NCBI GenBank assembly: GCA_043825615.1
Contig: JBDRRS010000014.1
Coordinates: 62,001-126,000, forward strand
Reading direction: 5' to 3'
Source: JBDRMV01 sp043825615
Lineage (GTDB): Bacteria > CG03
Length of the DNA: 64,000 bases
Below the pieces are notes generated by a model. It was not told the origin of the DNA. It did not search any database and saw nothing but the letters and a program-made list of their open reading frames with translations. Numbering within the stretch: position 1 is the stretch's first letter; the number at the start of each line of letters is the position of its first letter. Shown here piece after piece: positions 41,818-50,891 of the stretch. The position numbers and the translations under genes were made by a program.

Positions 41818-43041
41818 ATGAATTCATCTGACAAATGCGTTCTCCTGTTTTCCGGCGGACGGGATTCTACGCTAGCCGCGGTGCGGCTTTCAAAAGTGTT
41901 CAGGCATCTGATTCTGGTAACGGTTTTATCCGAACATCTGACCGGAATTGAGCAGGTATATCTGAGAATCACACAGCTCAAAGAACTTCTGCCGGAAGGA
42001 ACAGAATGGTTTCATATTATCCTGCCGGAATTTTCCAATAAGGAAACTCTTGTCAAAGCCACCTGTCTTCCGTGTCAGCGCGCGTATATCAGTATCGGAG
42101 TTACCCTTGCTCAGAGATTTAAGATATCTGATTTGGCTATGGGCTATTCCGGGTACCAGAACTCCTGGCCGGAACAAACTCCGTACGCGACAGCGGGTCT
42201 GCGGAATCTCTTGAAAGATAGCGGGATTAATCTCCATTTACCCGTCTATGATATTAAGAAAAAAGAAGATGCTGAGAACGAGCTTATATGTTCAGGCCTG
42301 GAATCTGATTCCTATGAGCAAAAATGTCTAAAACAAAAATATAACGTTGAACTTGAAGAAGATATATTAAAAGTTGAAATTGACAGATGGATAGACGGCA
42401 TACATAAAAATATCGGATTAAAAGTTCCCTTTCCGCTGGATATACGTTTTCATGATAAAATAGAGAATGTTACGGACCTGCCTTCAAGGTGGATGCTTGC
42501 TTTTAAAGAGGGCGATGAGGCGTGCTTTAAAAAAATTTTAGACAAATATGAAAAACCGTTGATTAATTTTATTTACCGTTTTATATGGGACAGGCGGGAG
42601 GCGGAAGATTTGGCCCAGGAAGTATTTTTAAGAATTTACAGCAGCAGAAAAAAGTATAAACCAAAGGCAAAGTTTTCCACGTATCTTTACAGAATTGCCG
42701 CCAATCTCTGCATTGACCATAAGAGAAAGAGAAGAATAAAAACCGTTTCTCTGGATAGTACGGGAAATACTGACGAAGGAGAAATGACACGGGAAACCCC
42801 GGATTTAACAGCGGATTCACCGGAAGTTTTAATTGAAAAGAAACGGCACGAGAAAATTATTCAGTCCGCGCTCCTTTCCCTGCCGGCAAATCAGCGGCTC
42901 GCCTTATCTCTTAAGGTTTATGAAAGTAAATCTTACAGGGAGATTTCAAAAATACTCGGCTGTTCGGTATCTTCCGTTGAATCGCTTCTTTTCAGAGCCC
43001 GCCGGAACTTAAAACAAAAACTATCTTCTATAATTCGCTAA
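41818..43041 (+). CDS. PP-loop ATPase fused to an ECF-type sigma factor
   Basis: 407 residues in one uninterrupted frame. Residues about 1-200 are a PP-loop nucleotide hydrolase: LLFSGGRDSTLAAVRLSKVF (SGGRDS loop), CLPCQRAY (CxxC), and DLAMGYSGYQNSWPEQTPY, resembling sulfur- or amidotransferase-related PP-loop proteins. Residues about 226-407 are an ECF sigma factor: region 2 (MLAFKEGDEACFKKILDKYE, EAEDLAQEVFLRIY, FSTYLYRIAANLCIDHKRKRR) and region 4 (ALLSLPANQRLALSLKVYE, SYREISKILGCSVSSVESLLF). Methionine 226 lies where a stand-alone sigma would start and follows AAGGTGG with almost no spacing, so a separate short product is possible. An anti-sigma factor gene and a metal-efflux operon follow. 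Confidence 0.85.
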   Translation: MNSSDKCVLLFSGGRDSTLAAVRLSKVFRHLILVTVLSEHLTGIEQVYLRITQLKELLPEGTEWFHIILPEFSNKETLVKATCLPCQRAYISIGVTLAQRFKISDLAMGYSGYQNSWPEQTPYATAGLRNLLKDSGINLHLPVYDIKKKEDAENELICSGLESDSYEQKCLKQKYNVELEEDILKVEIDRWIDGIHKNIGLKVPFPLDIRFHDKIENVTDLPSRWMLAFKEGDEACFKKILDKYEKPLINFIYRFIWDRREAEDLAQEVFLRIYSSRKKYKPKAKFSTYLYRIAANLCIDHKRKRRIKTVSLDSTGNTDEGEMTRETPDLTADSPEVLIEKKRHEKIIQSALLSLPANQRLALSLKVYESKSYREISKILGCSVSSVESLLFRARRNLKQKLSSIIR

Positions 43042-43090
43042 TTCGCAAGTTTTCGGCAGGTTTTTCGTTTAACATAATGTGAGGTTAAGA

Positions 43091-43633
43091 ATGAAGTGTA
43101 AAAAAGCAAAGAAGTTGATGTCGCTTTACCTGGACGCGGAACTGCCGGGAAGCCTGCTTCCTGATTTAAAAGAGCATCTGAATTCGTGCTCTTTGTGCAG
43201 GGCGGATTATGAATTCTTCAGGAATCTGGAAGGGATGCTGCCTGAAACCGGCGTCAATCCTTCCGTTTATTTTAAAAGGGGGTTCTGGGATAAGGTGAAA
43301 AAGGAAGAAGAAAGGAAACTGAAGTTTTTTGGAAGATTGGTCTTTGCGCCTGCTTACGCGGCGGTCTCCCTGTTTCTAATGATTACGTTTTTTTCGGGGT
43401 CTGTTCTTTATGCGTATAAATCCAAAATCAAAGACAGTTCCATACACAGAGAACTTGTGTCTTGCTACATAAAGGAGGGAGTTCTGGGCGCTTCTCTGAC
43501 TCCTTTATGCTTTATGAAATTTTTATCACGGGGTGAAAAATGTATCCGCCGGGCGTGCTGCCTGACGGGAAAGGACTGCCGGTCAGAAAGCTGCGATGAA
43601 AAATGCTGCAAACCCGGGAGGGGCAATGAATGA
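43091..43633 (+). CDS. Zinc-finger anti-sigma factor with cysteine-rich tail
   Basis: 180 residues from the ATG at 43091 (GAGG site). Residues about 1-40 carry the anti-sigma zinc motif EHLNSCSLCRADY (H-x3-C-x2-C). A single membrane helix follows near 95-118 (AYAAVSLFLMITFFSGSVLYAY), and then a tail of about 65 residues with about ten cysteines (CIRRACCLTGKDCRSESC, then DEKCCKPG). The tail would be outside the cytoplasm and could bind metal ions or respond to thiol stress (inference). It follows the sigma fusion directly and precedes the metal-efflux genes. Confidence 0.78.
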   Translation: MKCKKAKKLMSLYLDAELPGSLLPDLKEHLNSCSLCRADYEFFRNLEGMLPETGVNPSVYFKRGFWDKVKKEEERKLKFFGRLVFAPAYAAVSLFLMITFFSGSVLYAYKSKIKDSSIHRELVSCYIKEGVLGASLTPLCFMKFLSRGEKCIRRACCLTGKDCRSESCDEKCCKPGRGNE

Positions 43634-43928
43634 TAAAGCGGTTGTTGAAAAAGTTAATGTAAACGGAGTTGTAAAAAATTATCCCTATGCGCTATTCAGT
43701 TTGTTTCTCGGGATTATTTCCTTTATACAGTTACTGGGGCTGGAAAGAGCGCTTGCGGCAGTGGGTTTCGGAGTATTCGCGCTTTTGAAAATAAACAGGG
43801 GAGGAAATCCGAAAGGCAAGAAGTACGCGTACTGGGGGATTGGCCTTGGCATTGTGTATCTTGCTGTTCTTCTGGCGGTTGTTATTTACAAAGGGAGTGA
43901 TTTGCTCTGCATTTTGAGACAGAAATGA
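43626..43928 (+). CDS. Small membrane protein, DUF4190-like
   Basis: 100 residues from the ATG at 43626, overlapping the anti-sigma stop. Two hydrophobic helices with the small-residue pattern ALFSLFLGIISFIQLLG and AYWGIGLGIVYLAVLLAVV, as in DUF4190 membrane proteins. Function unknown. It is coupled to the TolC-like gene by an ATGA overlap, so it belongs to the efflux operon. Confidence 0.6.
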   Translation: MNDKAVVEKVNVNGVVKNYPYALFSLFLGIISFIQLLGLERALAAVGFGVFALLKINRGGNPKGKKYAYWGIGLGIVYLAVLLAVVIYKGSDLLCILRQK

Positions 43929-45184
43929 AAGCGAAATATATATTTATCGTTCTCTTTGAGCTTGTCTGGTTCGGCAGTTATGCCGCAGCGCGGGATGATG
44001 CGGTGAATCTCAGTTCGCTGATAAAGACTGCCCGCGAAAGAAACCCTGAAATAAAAGCGGCGAGGGAGATGTGGCAGTCCAAGGTTTTCCTTATTGTTCC
44101 CGCCGGTACGGCGCCGGATTTAAACCTGGGTTTTATGTGGGAAAACATGGAACCCGGAGAAAATTCGCTGTCCGGGGCGGGAATGGAAATGCTGTCTCTT
44201 TCCCAGAAGTATCCTTTTTTCGGGAAACTCAGCATCAGGAGTAAGATAGCCCGGAGTGAAAGCGAAATATACGGATACCTTTATCAGGATATCGCCCGCT
44301 GCGTGATAAGCAGTCTCAAAAAAGCGTACTATGATGTTTCCTACTACCAGAAGGCAATTGAGATATACGAAGAAATGTCAGAAATTCTCAAACACGATTC
44401 CCGTGTGGCGGAGCAGAAATACAGGGCGGGGAAAGAGAAGCAGATGAATGTTTTAAAAGCTCAGGTTGAGCTTGCGCGTATCCTGGATGAGATATTAACT
44501 CTCAAAAACAAAAAGTACACGGCTCAGGTTGCAATAAATGTTCTGCTGGATTATCCTGCCGCCCGGCCTCTGGGAAGAGTGGAAACACCGGAGCATGAGG
44601 AGTTTGATTTTGAGAGAGAGTTAATTGCGCAGGCGGTTCTCTTGCACAGCCCGGCGCTTAAAGCGGTTTTCGCGGCGAAGGAAAAAGCGGACAAATTAAC
44701 GGCTCTTGCAAGAATGGGGTATCTGCCGGATTTTATGTTTACTTACAAACGCAGGTACATGCCCGAGGGTTTCAGCGGATGGGATTTCGGATTGAATGTA
44801 AATCTGCCGCTTTATTTCTGGAAGCAGCGCGGTGATATAAAGTCGCAGACGGCAAACGCCTCGGCTATGGAAAACAATTATAAAAATATGGAAAATAAAA
44901 TCATTTACAGCATGGAGCATGTTTTAACGCAGATAGACACTTACTCGCGGCTTTATGATTTGTATAAAACGAATTTTATCCCCCAGGCGGAGCAGGCGTG
45001 GAAAGTGGCGCAGATAGGATACAGGGCTGGCCAGGTTGATTTTATAGACCTTCTTGACGCGGAAAGGAGTTATTTGAGTTTTCAAATAAAATTCTGGAAA
45101 TATTGTACGGAGTATAAGAAATATTTGGCTGAACTGGAGCAGATTGCCGGAAAGGATATTTCTGAATTAAAGGAGGAGAAGTGA
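43925..45184 (+). CDS. TolC-family outer-membrane efflux protein (CusC-like)
   Basis: 419 residues with an N-terminal hydrophobic signal-like segment and the TolC alpha-helical repeats: NLSSLIKTARERNPEIKAAR, AEQKYRAGKEKQMNVLKAQ, and QVAINVLLDYPAARPLG. The second half repeats the helical hairpin (WKVAQIGYRAGQVDFIDLLDAERSYL). With CusB and CusA downstream it forms the outer-membrane exit duct of a tripartite RND pump. Confidence 0.85.
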   Translation: MKAKYIFIVLFELVWFGSYAAARDDAVNLSSLIKTARERNPEIKAAREMWQSKVFLIVPAGTAPDLNLGFMWENMEPGENSLSGAGMEMLSLSQKYPFFGKLSIRSKIARSESEIYGYLYQDIARCVISSLKKAYYDVSYYQKAIEIYEEMSEILKHDSRVAEQKYRAGKEKQMNVLKAQVELARILDEILTLKNKKYTAQVAINVLLDYPAARPLGRVETPEHEEFDFERELIAQAVLLHSPALKAVFAAKEKADKLTALARMGYLPDFMFTYKRRYMPEGFSGWDFGLNVNLPLYFWKQRGDIKSQTANASAMENNYKNMENKIIYSMEHVLTQIDTYSRLYDLYKTNFIPQAEQAWKVAQIGYRAGQVDFIDLLDAERSYLSFQIKFWKYCTEYKKYLAELEQIAGKDISELKEEK

Positions 45185-46347
45185 GGTGCTGTAATAATTT
45201 CAGAGTCACGCGGAAAATATGGATATTTCTTCTGGTTTTTTTAACTGGATCTTTTGTTTTTTCTATTTTTCAAGGGTGTTCTAAAAAACAGAAAGCGGAA
45301 AGCCGAAAACATGAAACCGGAATTTTATATTATACGGACGCAATGCATCCTTCTATAAGGGTTAGCGAGGAGGAATACAAAAAGGGAACAACGCAGTGCC
45401 CTATATGCAATATGGATTTGTATCCCGTTTATGAAGATGCCGTCAAGGAAAAAACCCCGCAGCCGGAAACTGTCGTGAAAATAAGCGAAAGGGAGGCTGC
45501 CCTTGCCGGAATTACCGTCGTCAAAGCGGACTTCAGGCATCTTATTAAAGAAATAGTCACCGTGGGTAAAATCGCTTATGACCCGGATCTTGTTGTTGCG
45601 GAAGAAGAGTATCTCACCACGCTGGAAACATATGAAAAGATTCTGAAAAGTCATATCCCGGAATCTGTTATGCGTACAAAAAGACTTCTTGGAGAATCGG
45701 AATATAAATTGAAACTGTTAGGGCTTAATGACAATTTAATAAAAGAACTGAAGGACACGCGGAAAGCGCATACGAATTTAATTCTTCCCGAAAGAACCGC
45801 ATGGGTTTATGCGGATGTTTATGAACTTGAAATAGGTTCGGTAAAAGTCGGGCAGGAGGTGAAAGTTGAAGCCGCGGCATACCCGGGGGAGGTTTTCACA
45901 GGCAGGATAAAAGCGATAGATTCGGTGCTGAACCCTATGACACGTTCTTCAAGGGTGCGGGCTGAGATTTCAAATCCGGGTTTGAGGTTAAAACCGGATA
46001 TGTTTGTAAAGGTAAAGATTATGAGCCATATCGGGAATGTGCTGTCTGTTCCCAGAGACGCGGTTCTTGATACCGGCCGCCGTAAAGTGGCGTATGTTGA
46101 TTTAGGTTCGGGGGAATATGCAATGAGGGAAGTGGAGGTTGGGATTGAAGGAACCGTAAGAATAAATAATATTTCAAGAAGATTCTATCCTGTAAAGAGC
46201 GGGCTGAAAAAAGGCGAGTTGGTGGTTAGCAAGGCAAATTTTCTTATTGATTCACAGAGCCAGTTAACAGGGCCTGCCGCTTCTGCATACGGGGGCGCGC
46301 TGGGTGAAGAGGAAGATAAGAAAATGCCGGGGCATATCGGACATTGA
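45181..46347 (+). CDS. RND efflux periplasmic adaptor with heavy-metal-binding domain (CusB-like)
   Basis: 388 residues starting with GTG (overlapping the previous stop). A lipobox-like segment (VFSIFQGC) follows a basic leader. A heavy-metal-binding domain comes first (YYTDAMHPSI ... TQCPICNMDLYPVYE), then a barrel-sandwich and beta-barrel adaptor (ERTAWVYADVYELEIGSVKVG, AAYPGEVFTGRI, RLKPDMFVKVKI). It links CusA to the TolC-like channel. Copper or silver is the usual cargo of proteins with this domain. Confidence 0.85.
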   Translation: MRCCNNFRVTRKIWIFLLVFLTGSFVFSIFQGCSKKQKAESRKHETGILYYTDAMHPSIRVSEEEYKKGTTQCPICNMDLYPVYEDAVKEKTPQPETVVKISEREAALAGITVVKADFRHLIKEIVTVGKIAYDPDLVVAEEEYLTTLETYEKILKSHIPESVMRTKRLLGESEYKLKLLGLNDNLIKELKDTRKAHTNLILPERTAWVYADVYELEIGSVKVGQEVKVEAAAYPGEVFTGRIKAIDSVLNPMTRSSRVRAEISNPGLRLKPDMFVKVKIMSHIGNVLSVPRDAVLDTGRRKVAYVDLGSGEYAMREVEVGIEGTVRINNISRRFYPVKSGLKKGELVVSKANFLIDSQSQLTGPAASAYGGALGEEEDKKMPGHIGH

Positions 46348-46406
46348 GAAGTAATGGAAATAACAAGGGAATAAGGAAGAAGAAAAAATTAAAATAAGAG
46401 AAAGAA

Positions 46407-49400
46407 ATGATTAATCGAATAATTGAATGGTCTTTAAGGAATAAGTTTGTGGTAATTATGCTTTTTGCGCTTTTGATTTTCTGGGGTTTTGTCTCCATGC
46501 AGAAGACCCCTGTCGACGCAATTCCCGATATCGGAGAACTGCAGGTGATTGTTTACGCCGACTGGCCAGGGAGAACTCCGGTGGATATGGAAGACCAGGT
46601 TATATATCCGGCAACAACACGGCTTATGGGAACGCCGAAAGTAAAGGTTATCCGTTCATTATCGGCTTTTGGCTGGGGCCTGATTTATGTCATTTTTGAG
46701 GAGGGAACGGATTTTTACTGGGCAAGGACAAGAGTTCTTGAACGTCTTCCTCTTGCCCAACAGGTTGTGCCGAAAGATGTCGTTCTGACTTTAGGCCCCG
46801 ATGCCACCGCCCTTGGTCAGATATTCTGGTACACGGTAGAGAATGGTTATTACTGCCCCGCTCATCCTAAGAAATCCTATGCCGATCCCGGTAAATGTCC
46901 CGAAGACGGCAAAGAACTGGTTTTATCAAAATATGATTTGGGCGAACTCCGCTCAATTCAGGACTGGTATATAAGATATCAGCTGAATTCGGTTGCCGGA
47001 GTAAGCGAAGTCGCAAGCGCGGGCGGTTTTGTCAAACAGTATCAGGTTGACGTTGACCCGGATAAACTTATTTCCGTTAACGTTCCGATAAGCAGGGTCA
47101 TTCAAGCAGTAAAACACGGCAACATTGATGTGGGCGCCAAAGTTTTTGAAGAGAATGCCGCGGGTGTTGAGTTCCTTGTGCGCAGCAAAGGTTTTATAAA
47201 AAACGAGCAGGATATAGAGGATATTGTTGTCGGGGAACATTCAGGTACGCCGGTTTATATAAAGAATGTGGCAAATGTTGTCACAGGAGGAGATTTCCGC
47301 AGAGGAGCGCTGGATAAGCACGGAAGAGAAGTGACCGGAGCGGTTATTCTGATGAGGTTCGGCGAAAACCCCCTCAGTGTAATAAGCAGGGTCAAGGAAA
47401 AGATAAAGGAACTGTCCCCGGGCCTTCCTCCCGGAGTGAGGATTGTCAGTTTCTATGACAGGACCGATTTGATAAAAAGGACGATAGGCACCCTGCGAAG
47501 CGCTCTTACTCAGGAAATAATAATTACCGTACTTGTCGTGGCTGTCTTTCTGCTGCATTTCTGGAGCAGTATTATTATTTCCGTTGTCCTGCCGATAGGA
47601 ATGCTGATTGCATTTCTCATTATGTACAGGGTCGGCATTGACGCGAATGTGATGTCACTGGGAGGTATTGCCATCGCTATCGGAGTGATGGTTGACTCCG
47701 GCTGCGTGATGGTTGAAAATATCTACCGCCGTTTGGCAGAAGCTGTTTCAAACCTCGGCGGAGTTAAATTGACTTCTGAAGAAAGATTGAATGTTTGTAT
47801 ATCGGCGTCTCAGGAAGTCGGCCCCGCTGTTTTTACGGCGCTGATGACAACAATTGTAGGGTTTATTCCTGTGTTTGTGTTAACAGGGGAGGCCGGCAAA
47901 CTTTTCAAACCTCTTGCTTATACCAAAACTTTTGTTATGGTTGCCGCGGCATTGATTGCGGTTATGCTTCTTCCCACTCTTGCGTATTACCTGTTGAGAG
48001 GTAAGTTGAGAATGGCAGATGAAAATGCCACAGCGCGTTTTTTAAAAAAGATATATATGCCTGTAATCCACTGGGCTGTCAATCACAAGAAGGTTATAGT
48101 AAGTTCGGCTTTAATTCTTCTTCTGGCGGGGGTGATATTGCTGCCAAAGATAAAAAGAGAGTTTATGCCGCCCATAAACGAAGGCGATCTGCTTTTTATG
48201 CCTGTGCTTCTCCCGGGCGCTTCTCTGACGCAGGTTATGGAAGTGATGAAGAAACAGGATATTATTATAAAGAATGAAATTCCGGAAGTGGAATGGGTGG
48301 TCGGCAAGCTTGGCCGCGCCGAAACCTCAACCGACCCCGCGCCTGTCCCAATGATAGAATCCATAATCCATCTGAAGCCGGCGAAGGAATGGAGGAAGGG
48401 AATTACAAGAGAAAATATAGCCCGGGAAATTATTGAAAAAACCAAGATGCCGGGAGTGTCCCCGATTATGACACAGCCGATAAGGAACAGGATTGATATG
48501 CTTGCCACAGGCATACAGACCCCTGTGGGTATAAAGGTGTTGGGGCCTGACCTGGATATTCTTGAAAAAATTGTTGTCCGGCTTGAAAAAATCGTTCTGA
48601 AGGAAGTCAAGGGAACTACTTCCGCTTTTGCGGAAAGAACGGGAATCCGTCCTTATTTTGAAATAGAAATTGACAGGAAGGAAATTGCCCGTTACGGATT
48701 GAAGATTACTGATGTGCAGGATGTGATTATGACTGCCGTCGGCGGTATGAATTTAACCGAAACCGTGGAAGGAAGAGAACGGTTTCCTGTCAGAGTGAGG
48801 TACCTGAGGGAGCTGCGCGATAATCCCGAAGCGCTGAAGAGAATCTTCATTCCCACACCCGGAGGAGCGCATATTCCTTTGAGCCAGCTTGCAAGTTTGA
48901 AGAAAACGCAGGGGCCGGCAGCAATCAGCAGTGAAAACACAATGCCGTATAAACGAGTTTTCATTAATGTCGATCCGAAAGTTATAGGTCTTGTTGATTA
49001 TGTGAATAATGCAAAGAAAGCAGTTGCGGAGAAAATTGCTTCAGGAGAACTGAAGTTGCCGCAGGGATATTTTATTTTATGGAGCGGTCAGTATGAATCA
49101 GAAATGGAAGCAAGGGAAAAATTACAGTTAGCCGTTCCGTTTGCGCTGCTGATTGTCTTGTTTATTCTGTATATGAATTACGGTTCTTTTGCGTCTGTCG
49201 CGGTTACGGCAACAGGCCTGCCCATATCCCTAATGGGAGGCGTTATATTTTTGTACCTATTCGGATTTCATATGAGTGTTGCTGTTTGGGTGGGCTTTAT
49301 TGCTTTGTTCGGTGTCGCCACGGATAATGCGGTTGTATTGGTCAGCACCCTCGACGAATTATTCAAAAAGAAGCCGGCAGAGAGCATTTCGGAAATCAGG

Positions 49401-49640
49401 AATATGGTTATTGAGGGAGGGTTATTGAGGTTAAGACCTGCAATGATGACAACAATGACCACGATTCTTGCTCTTCTGCCTGTGATGCTTGCCACGGGTT
49501 CAGGGTCTGAAGTTATGAAGCCTATGGCGGCTCCGACTTTCGGCGGCCTGGCCGTCGTAACTCTGACAAACCTTGTTTTTGTGCCTGTAATCTACTGCTG
49601 GATTAAAGAAAAACAGTTGAGATTAAAAGGGAGTTTATAA
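46407..49640 (+). CDS. cusA: CusA-type heavy-metal RND efflux pump
   Basis: 1077 residues. Conserved: IIEWSLRNKFVVIMLFALL, TPVDAIPDIGELQVIVYADWPG, the TM4 motif GVMVDSGCVMVENIYRRL, and the two sets of six helices. It has an extra cysteine/histidine-rich insert after LGQIFWYTVENGYYCPAHPKK (ending CPEDGKELVLSKYD), resembling the YHYD/HMBD metal domain, in place of a short loop in classical CusA. It exports metal ions (probably copper or silver) across the outer membrane with the adaptor and channel encoded upstream. Confidence 0.92.
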   Translation: MINRIIEWSLRNKFVVIMLFALLIFWGFVSMQKTPVDAIPDIGELQVIVYADWPGRTPVDMEDQVIYPATTRLMGTPKVKVIRSLSAFGWGLIYVIFEEGTDFYWARTRVLERLPLAQQVVPKDVVLTLGPDATALGQIFWYTVENGYYCPAHPKKSYADPGKCPEDGKELVLSKYDLGELRSIQDWYIRYQLNSVAGVSEVASAGGFVKQYQVDVDPDKLISVNVPISRVIQAVKHGNIDVGAKVFEENAAGVEFLVRSKGFIKNEQDIEDIVVGEHSGTPVYIKNVANVVTGGDFRRGALDKHGREVTGAVILMRFGENPLSVISRVKEKIKELSPGLPPGVRIVSFYDRTDLIKRTIGTLRSALTQEIIITVLVVAVFLLHFWSSIIISVVLPIGMLIAFLIMYRVGIDANVMSLGGIAIAIGVMVDSGCVMVENIYRRLAEAVSNLGGVKLTSEERLNVCISASQEVGPAVFTALMTTIVGFIPVFVLTGEAGKLFKPLAYTKTFVMVAAALIAVMLLPTLAYYLLRGKLRMADENATARFLKKIYMPVIHWAVNHKKVIVSSALILLLAGVILLPKIKREFMPPINEGDLLFMPVLLPGASLTQVMEVMKKQDIIIKNEIPEVEWVVGKLGRAETSTDPAPVPMIESIIHLKPAKEWRKGITRENIAREIIEKTKMPGVSPIMTQPIRNRIDMLATGIQTPVGIKVLGPDLDILEKIVVRLEKIVLKEVKGTTSAFAERTGIRPYFEIEIDRKEIARYGLKITDVQDVIMTAVGGMNLTETVEGRERFPVRVRYLRELRDNPEALKRIFIPTPGGAHIPLSQLASLKKTQGPAAISSENTMPYKRVFINVDPKVIGLVDYVNNAKKAVAEKIASGELKLPQGYFILWSGQYESEMEAREKLQLAVPFALLIVLFILYMNYGSFASVAVTATGLPISLMGGVIFLYLFGFHMSVAVWVGFIALFGVATDNAVVLVSTLDELFKKKPAESISEIRNMVIEGGLLRLRPAMMTTMTTILALLPVMLATGSGSEVMKPMAAPTFGGLAVVTLTNLVFVPVIYCWIKEKQLRLKGSL

Positions 49641-49642
49641 GA

Positions 49643-50290
49643 ATGAAGAAAATTAAATTGATTGTTTTTGCTGCGGGCATTGCGGGCGTGAGCGTGCTTG
49701 TAAACACTTCAGGTCTTCTTTTTGCTTCCTCGTGTCATGGCGGCGGCACAAAACGTTCCAGCCGTCCTAAAAGGGCATATTCGCAGGGTGAAATAATTGA
49801 AATAAAGGCGCCGCCGAAGATGACTGTAAAAGGAACGCTGGCCTGCCCCGGCAATTTTTTGTACAGGAATGCAAAAGGTTACGGGCATGATAACGAAAAA
49901 TGCAAAAATTCAGCGATTATGGTGGAGAAGTTTGTGGGGTGTGACAAATCAGGTAAAGTTGACTGTCCCTATGAAAGCAAGCTTTATCATATTCTGCTTA
50001 ATGAAAAGAGTAAAGAATTAGTCAATAACAAAAAATACAGAGATGCAAAAGTCAGTGTCACAGGGCATTTCTGGCCTGATGAAAGAGTTGTGGAAGTTAT
50101 TGATTTTAATTTGTTAAGCAAAGAAGAAATAAAAGAAATGGAATCACAGAAAAAAATATTATTGTCAGGCCAGGAAAAACAGTCATCGGAAAAAGAGGTA
50201 ATTTATCAATGCCCGATGCACCCGGAAGTAACTTCGGACAAACCCGGCGATTGTCCGAAATGCGGAATGAAATTAGAAATAGTGAGGTGA
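49643..50290 (+). CDS. Secreted protein with C-terminal heavy-metal-binding domain
   Basis: 215 residues with a signal peptide (to about SGLLFASSC). The middle contains a cluster of cysteines (LACPGNFLYRNAKGYGHDNE, CDKSGKVDCPYESK), and the C-terminus is a heavy-metal-binding domain (VIYQCPMHPEVTSDKPGDCP followed by KCGMKLE). No enzyme motif was recognised. Directly after cusA (3 nt), it probably chaperones metal in the periplasm for the pump. Confidence 0.7.
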   Translation: MKKIKLIVFAAGIAGVSVLVNTSGLLFASSCHGGGTKRSSRPKRAYSQGEIIEIKAPPKMTVKGTLACPGNFLYRNAKGYGHDNEKCKNSAIMVEKFVGCDKSGKVDCPYESKLYHILLNEKSKELVNNKKYRDAKVSVTGHFWPDERVVEVIDFNLLSKEEIKEMESQKKILLSGQEKQSSEKEVIYQCPMHPEVTSDKPGDCPKCGMKLEIVR

Positions 50291-50317
50291 AAACCATGAC
50301 GAAAAAAAGGTTATTAA

Positions 50318-50370
50318 GTAGTTTGCATGTCATTGCGGGCGAACAGAATGAGCGAAGCAATCTCATAAAG
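50318..50370. repeat. Dispersed CATTGC/GCAAT repeat
   Basis: GTCATTGCGGGCG ... GAGCGAAGCAATCTC is a variant of the widespread bacterial repeat GTCATTGCGAGCG...AGCAATCTC. It lies in the 161-bp gap before the YHS lipoprotein gene; the upstream frame is open through it but shows no protein of its own. Confidence 0.5.
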
Positions 50371-50451
50371 GTGATACCCTGCGTAAGAAGGAAATTATGG
50401 AATTTAAGTGGACTGAATCAGAGAAATGAGATTTTGCAAATCGGAGGAGAG

Positions 50452-50799
50452 ATGAAAAAGATTTTTGTCATTGCAGTTTTAGGATTATCTTTTATTGGTT
50501 GCGGTAAAAAGGAAGAGGTTAAGATGAAAATGGACAAACAAGAAATGGAGCATCAACATGAGAAGATGCAGCATGGAATGGAAATGAAAGAAACGGGGAA
50601 GGAGATGGGCGGAGTAATTATTCGGAAAGCCCGTAAAGATGAACTGGGAAAATCCGTTGTCTGCCCCGTAATGGGAACCAAGTTTAACGTCGGGCAGAAT
50701 ACGGAAGCTGCGGATTATAAAGGCAAAAGTTATTATTTCTGCTGCGGCGGTTGTCCCCCGGCGTTTAAGAATAATCCTGAAAAATATATTACAAAGTAA
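50452..50799 (+). CDS. YHS-domain lipoprotein
   Basis: 115 residues from the ATG at 50452 (GGAGGAG site). The segment FVIAVLGLSFIGC is a lipoprotein signal (lipobox FIGC). A methionine/histidine-rich spacer follows (MDKQEMEHQHEKMQHGMEM), then a YHS domain (VVCPVMGTKFNVGQN, DYKGKSYYFCCGGCPPAFKN, PEKYI). YHS domains bind metal ions, and the Met/His-rich segment points to copper. It is the last gene of the metal-efflux cluster. Confidence 0.82.
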   Translation: MKKIFVIAVLGLSFIGCGKKEEVKMKMDKQEMEHQHEKMQHGMEMKETGKEMGGVIIRKARKDELGKSVVCPVMGTKFNVGQNTEAADYKGKSYYFCCGGCPPAFKNNPEKYITK

Positions 50800-50853
50800 A
50801 ACCCCTTTGCCGTGCGGGTTTTAATACCTTGTTGACAAATACTGTCTAAGGTC

Positions 50854-50888
50854 TTGACAGGAAATTGAATTGATACTATAATAGTATC
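50854..50888 (+). promoter_or_regulatory. Promoter with a perfect palindromic operator over its -10 box
   Basis: TTGACA (50854-50859), a 17-bp spacer and TATAAT (50877-50882). The -10 box is centred in the perfect 17-bp palindrome GATACTATAATAGTATC (50872-50888). Transcription would begin about 2-3 nt before the rrf2 ATG at 50892, so the message should be leaderless. Confidence 0.75.
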
Positions 50889-50891
50889 AGT

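Noticed and set aside
50209..50451. Longer reading frame before the YHS lipoprotein
   Set aside because: It overlaps the HMBD gene and passes through a dispersed repeat; the ATG at 50452 has GGAGGAG and a lipoprotein signal.
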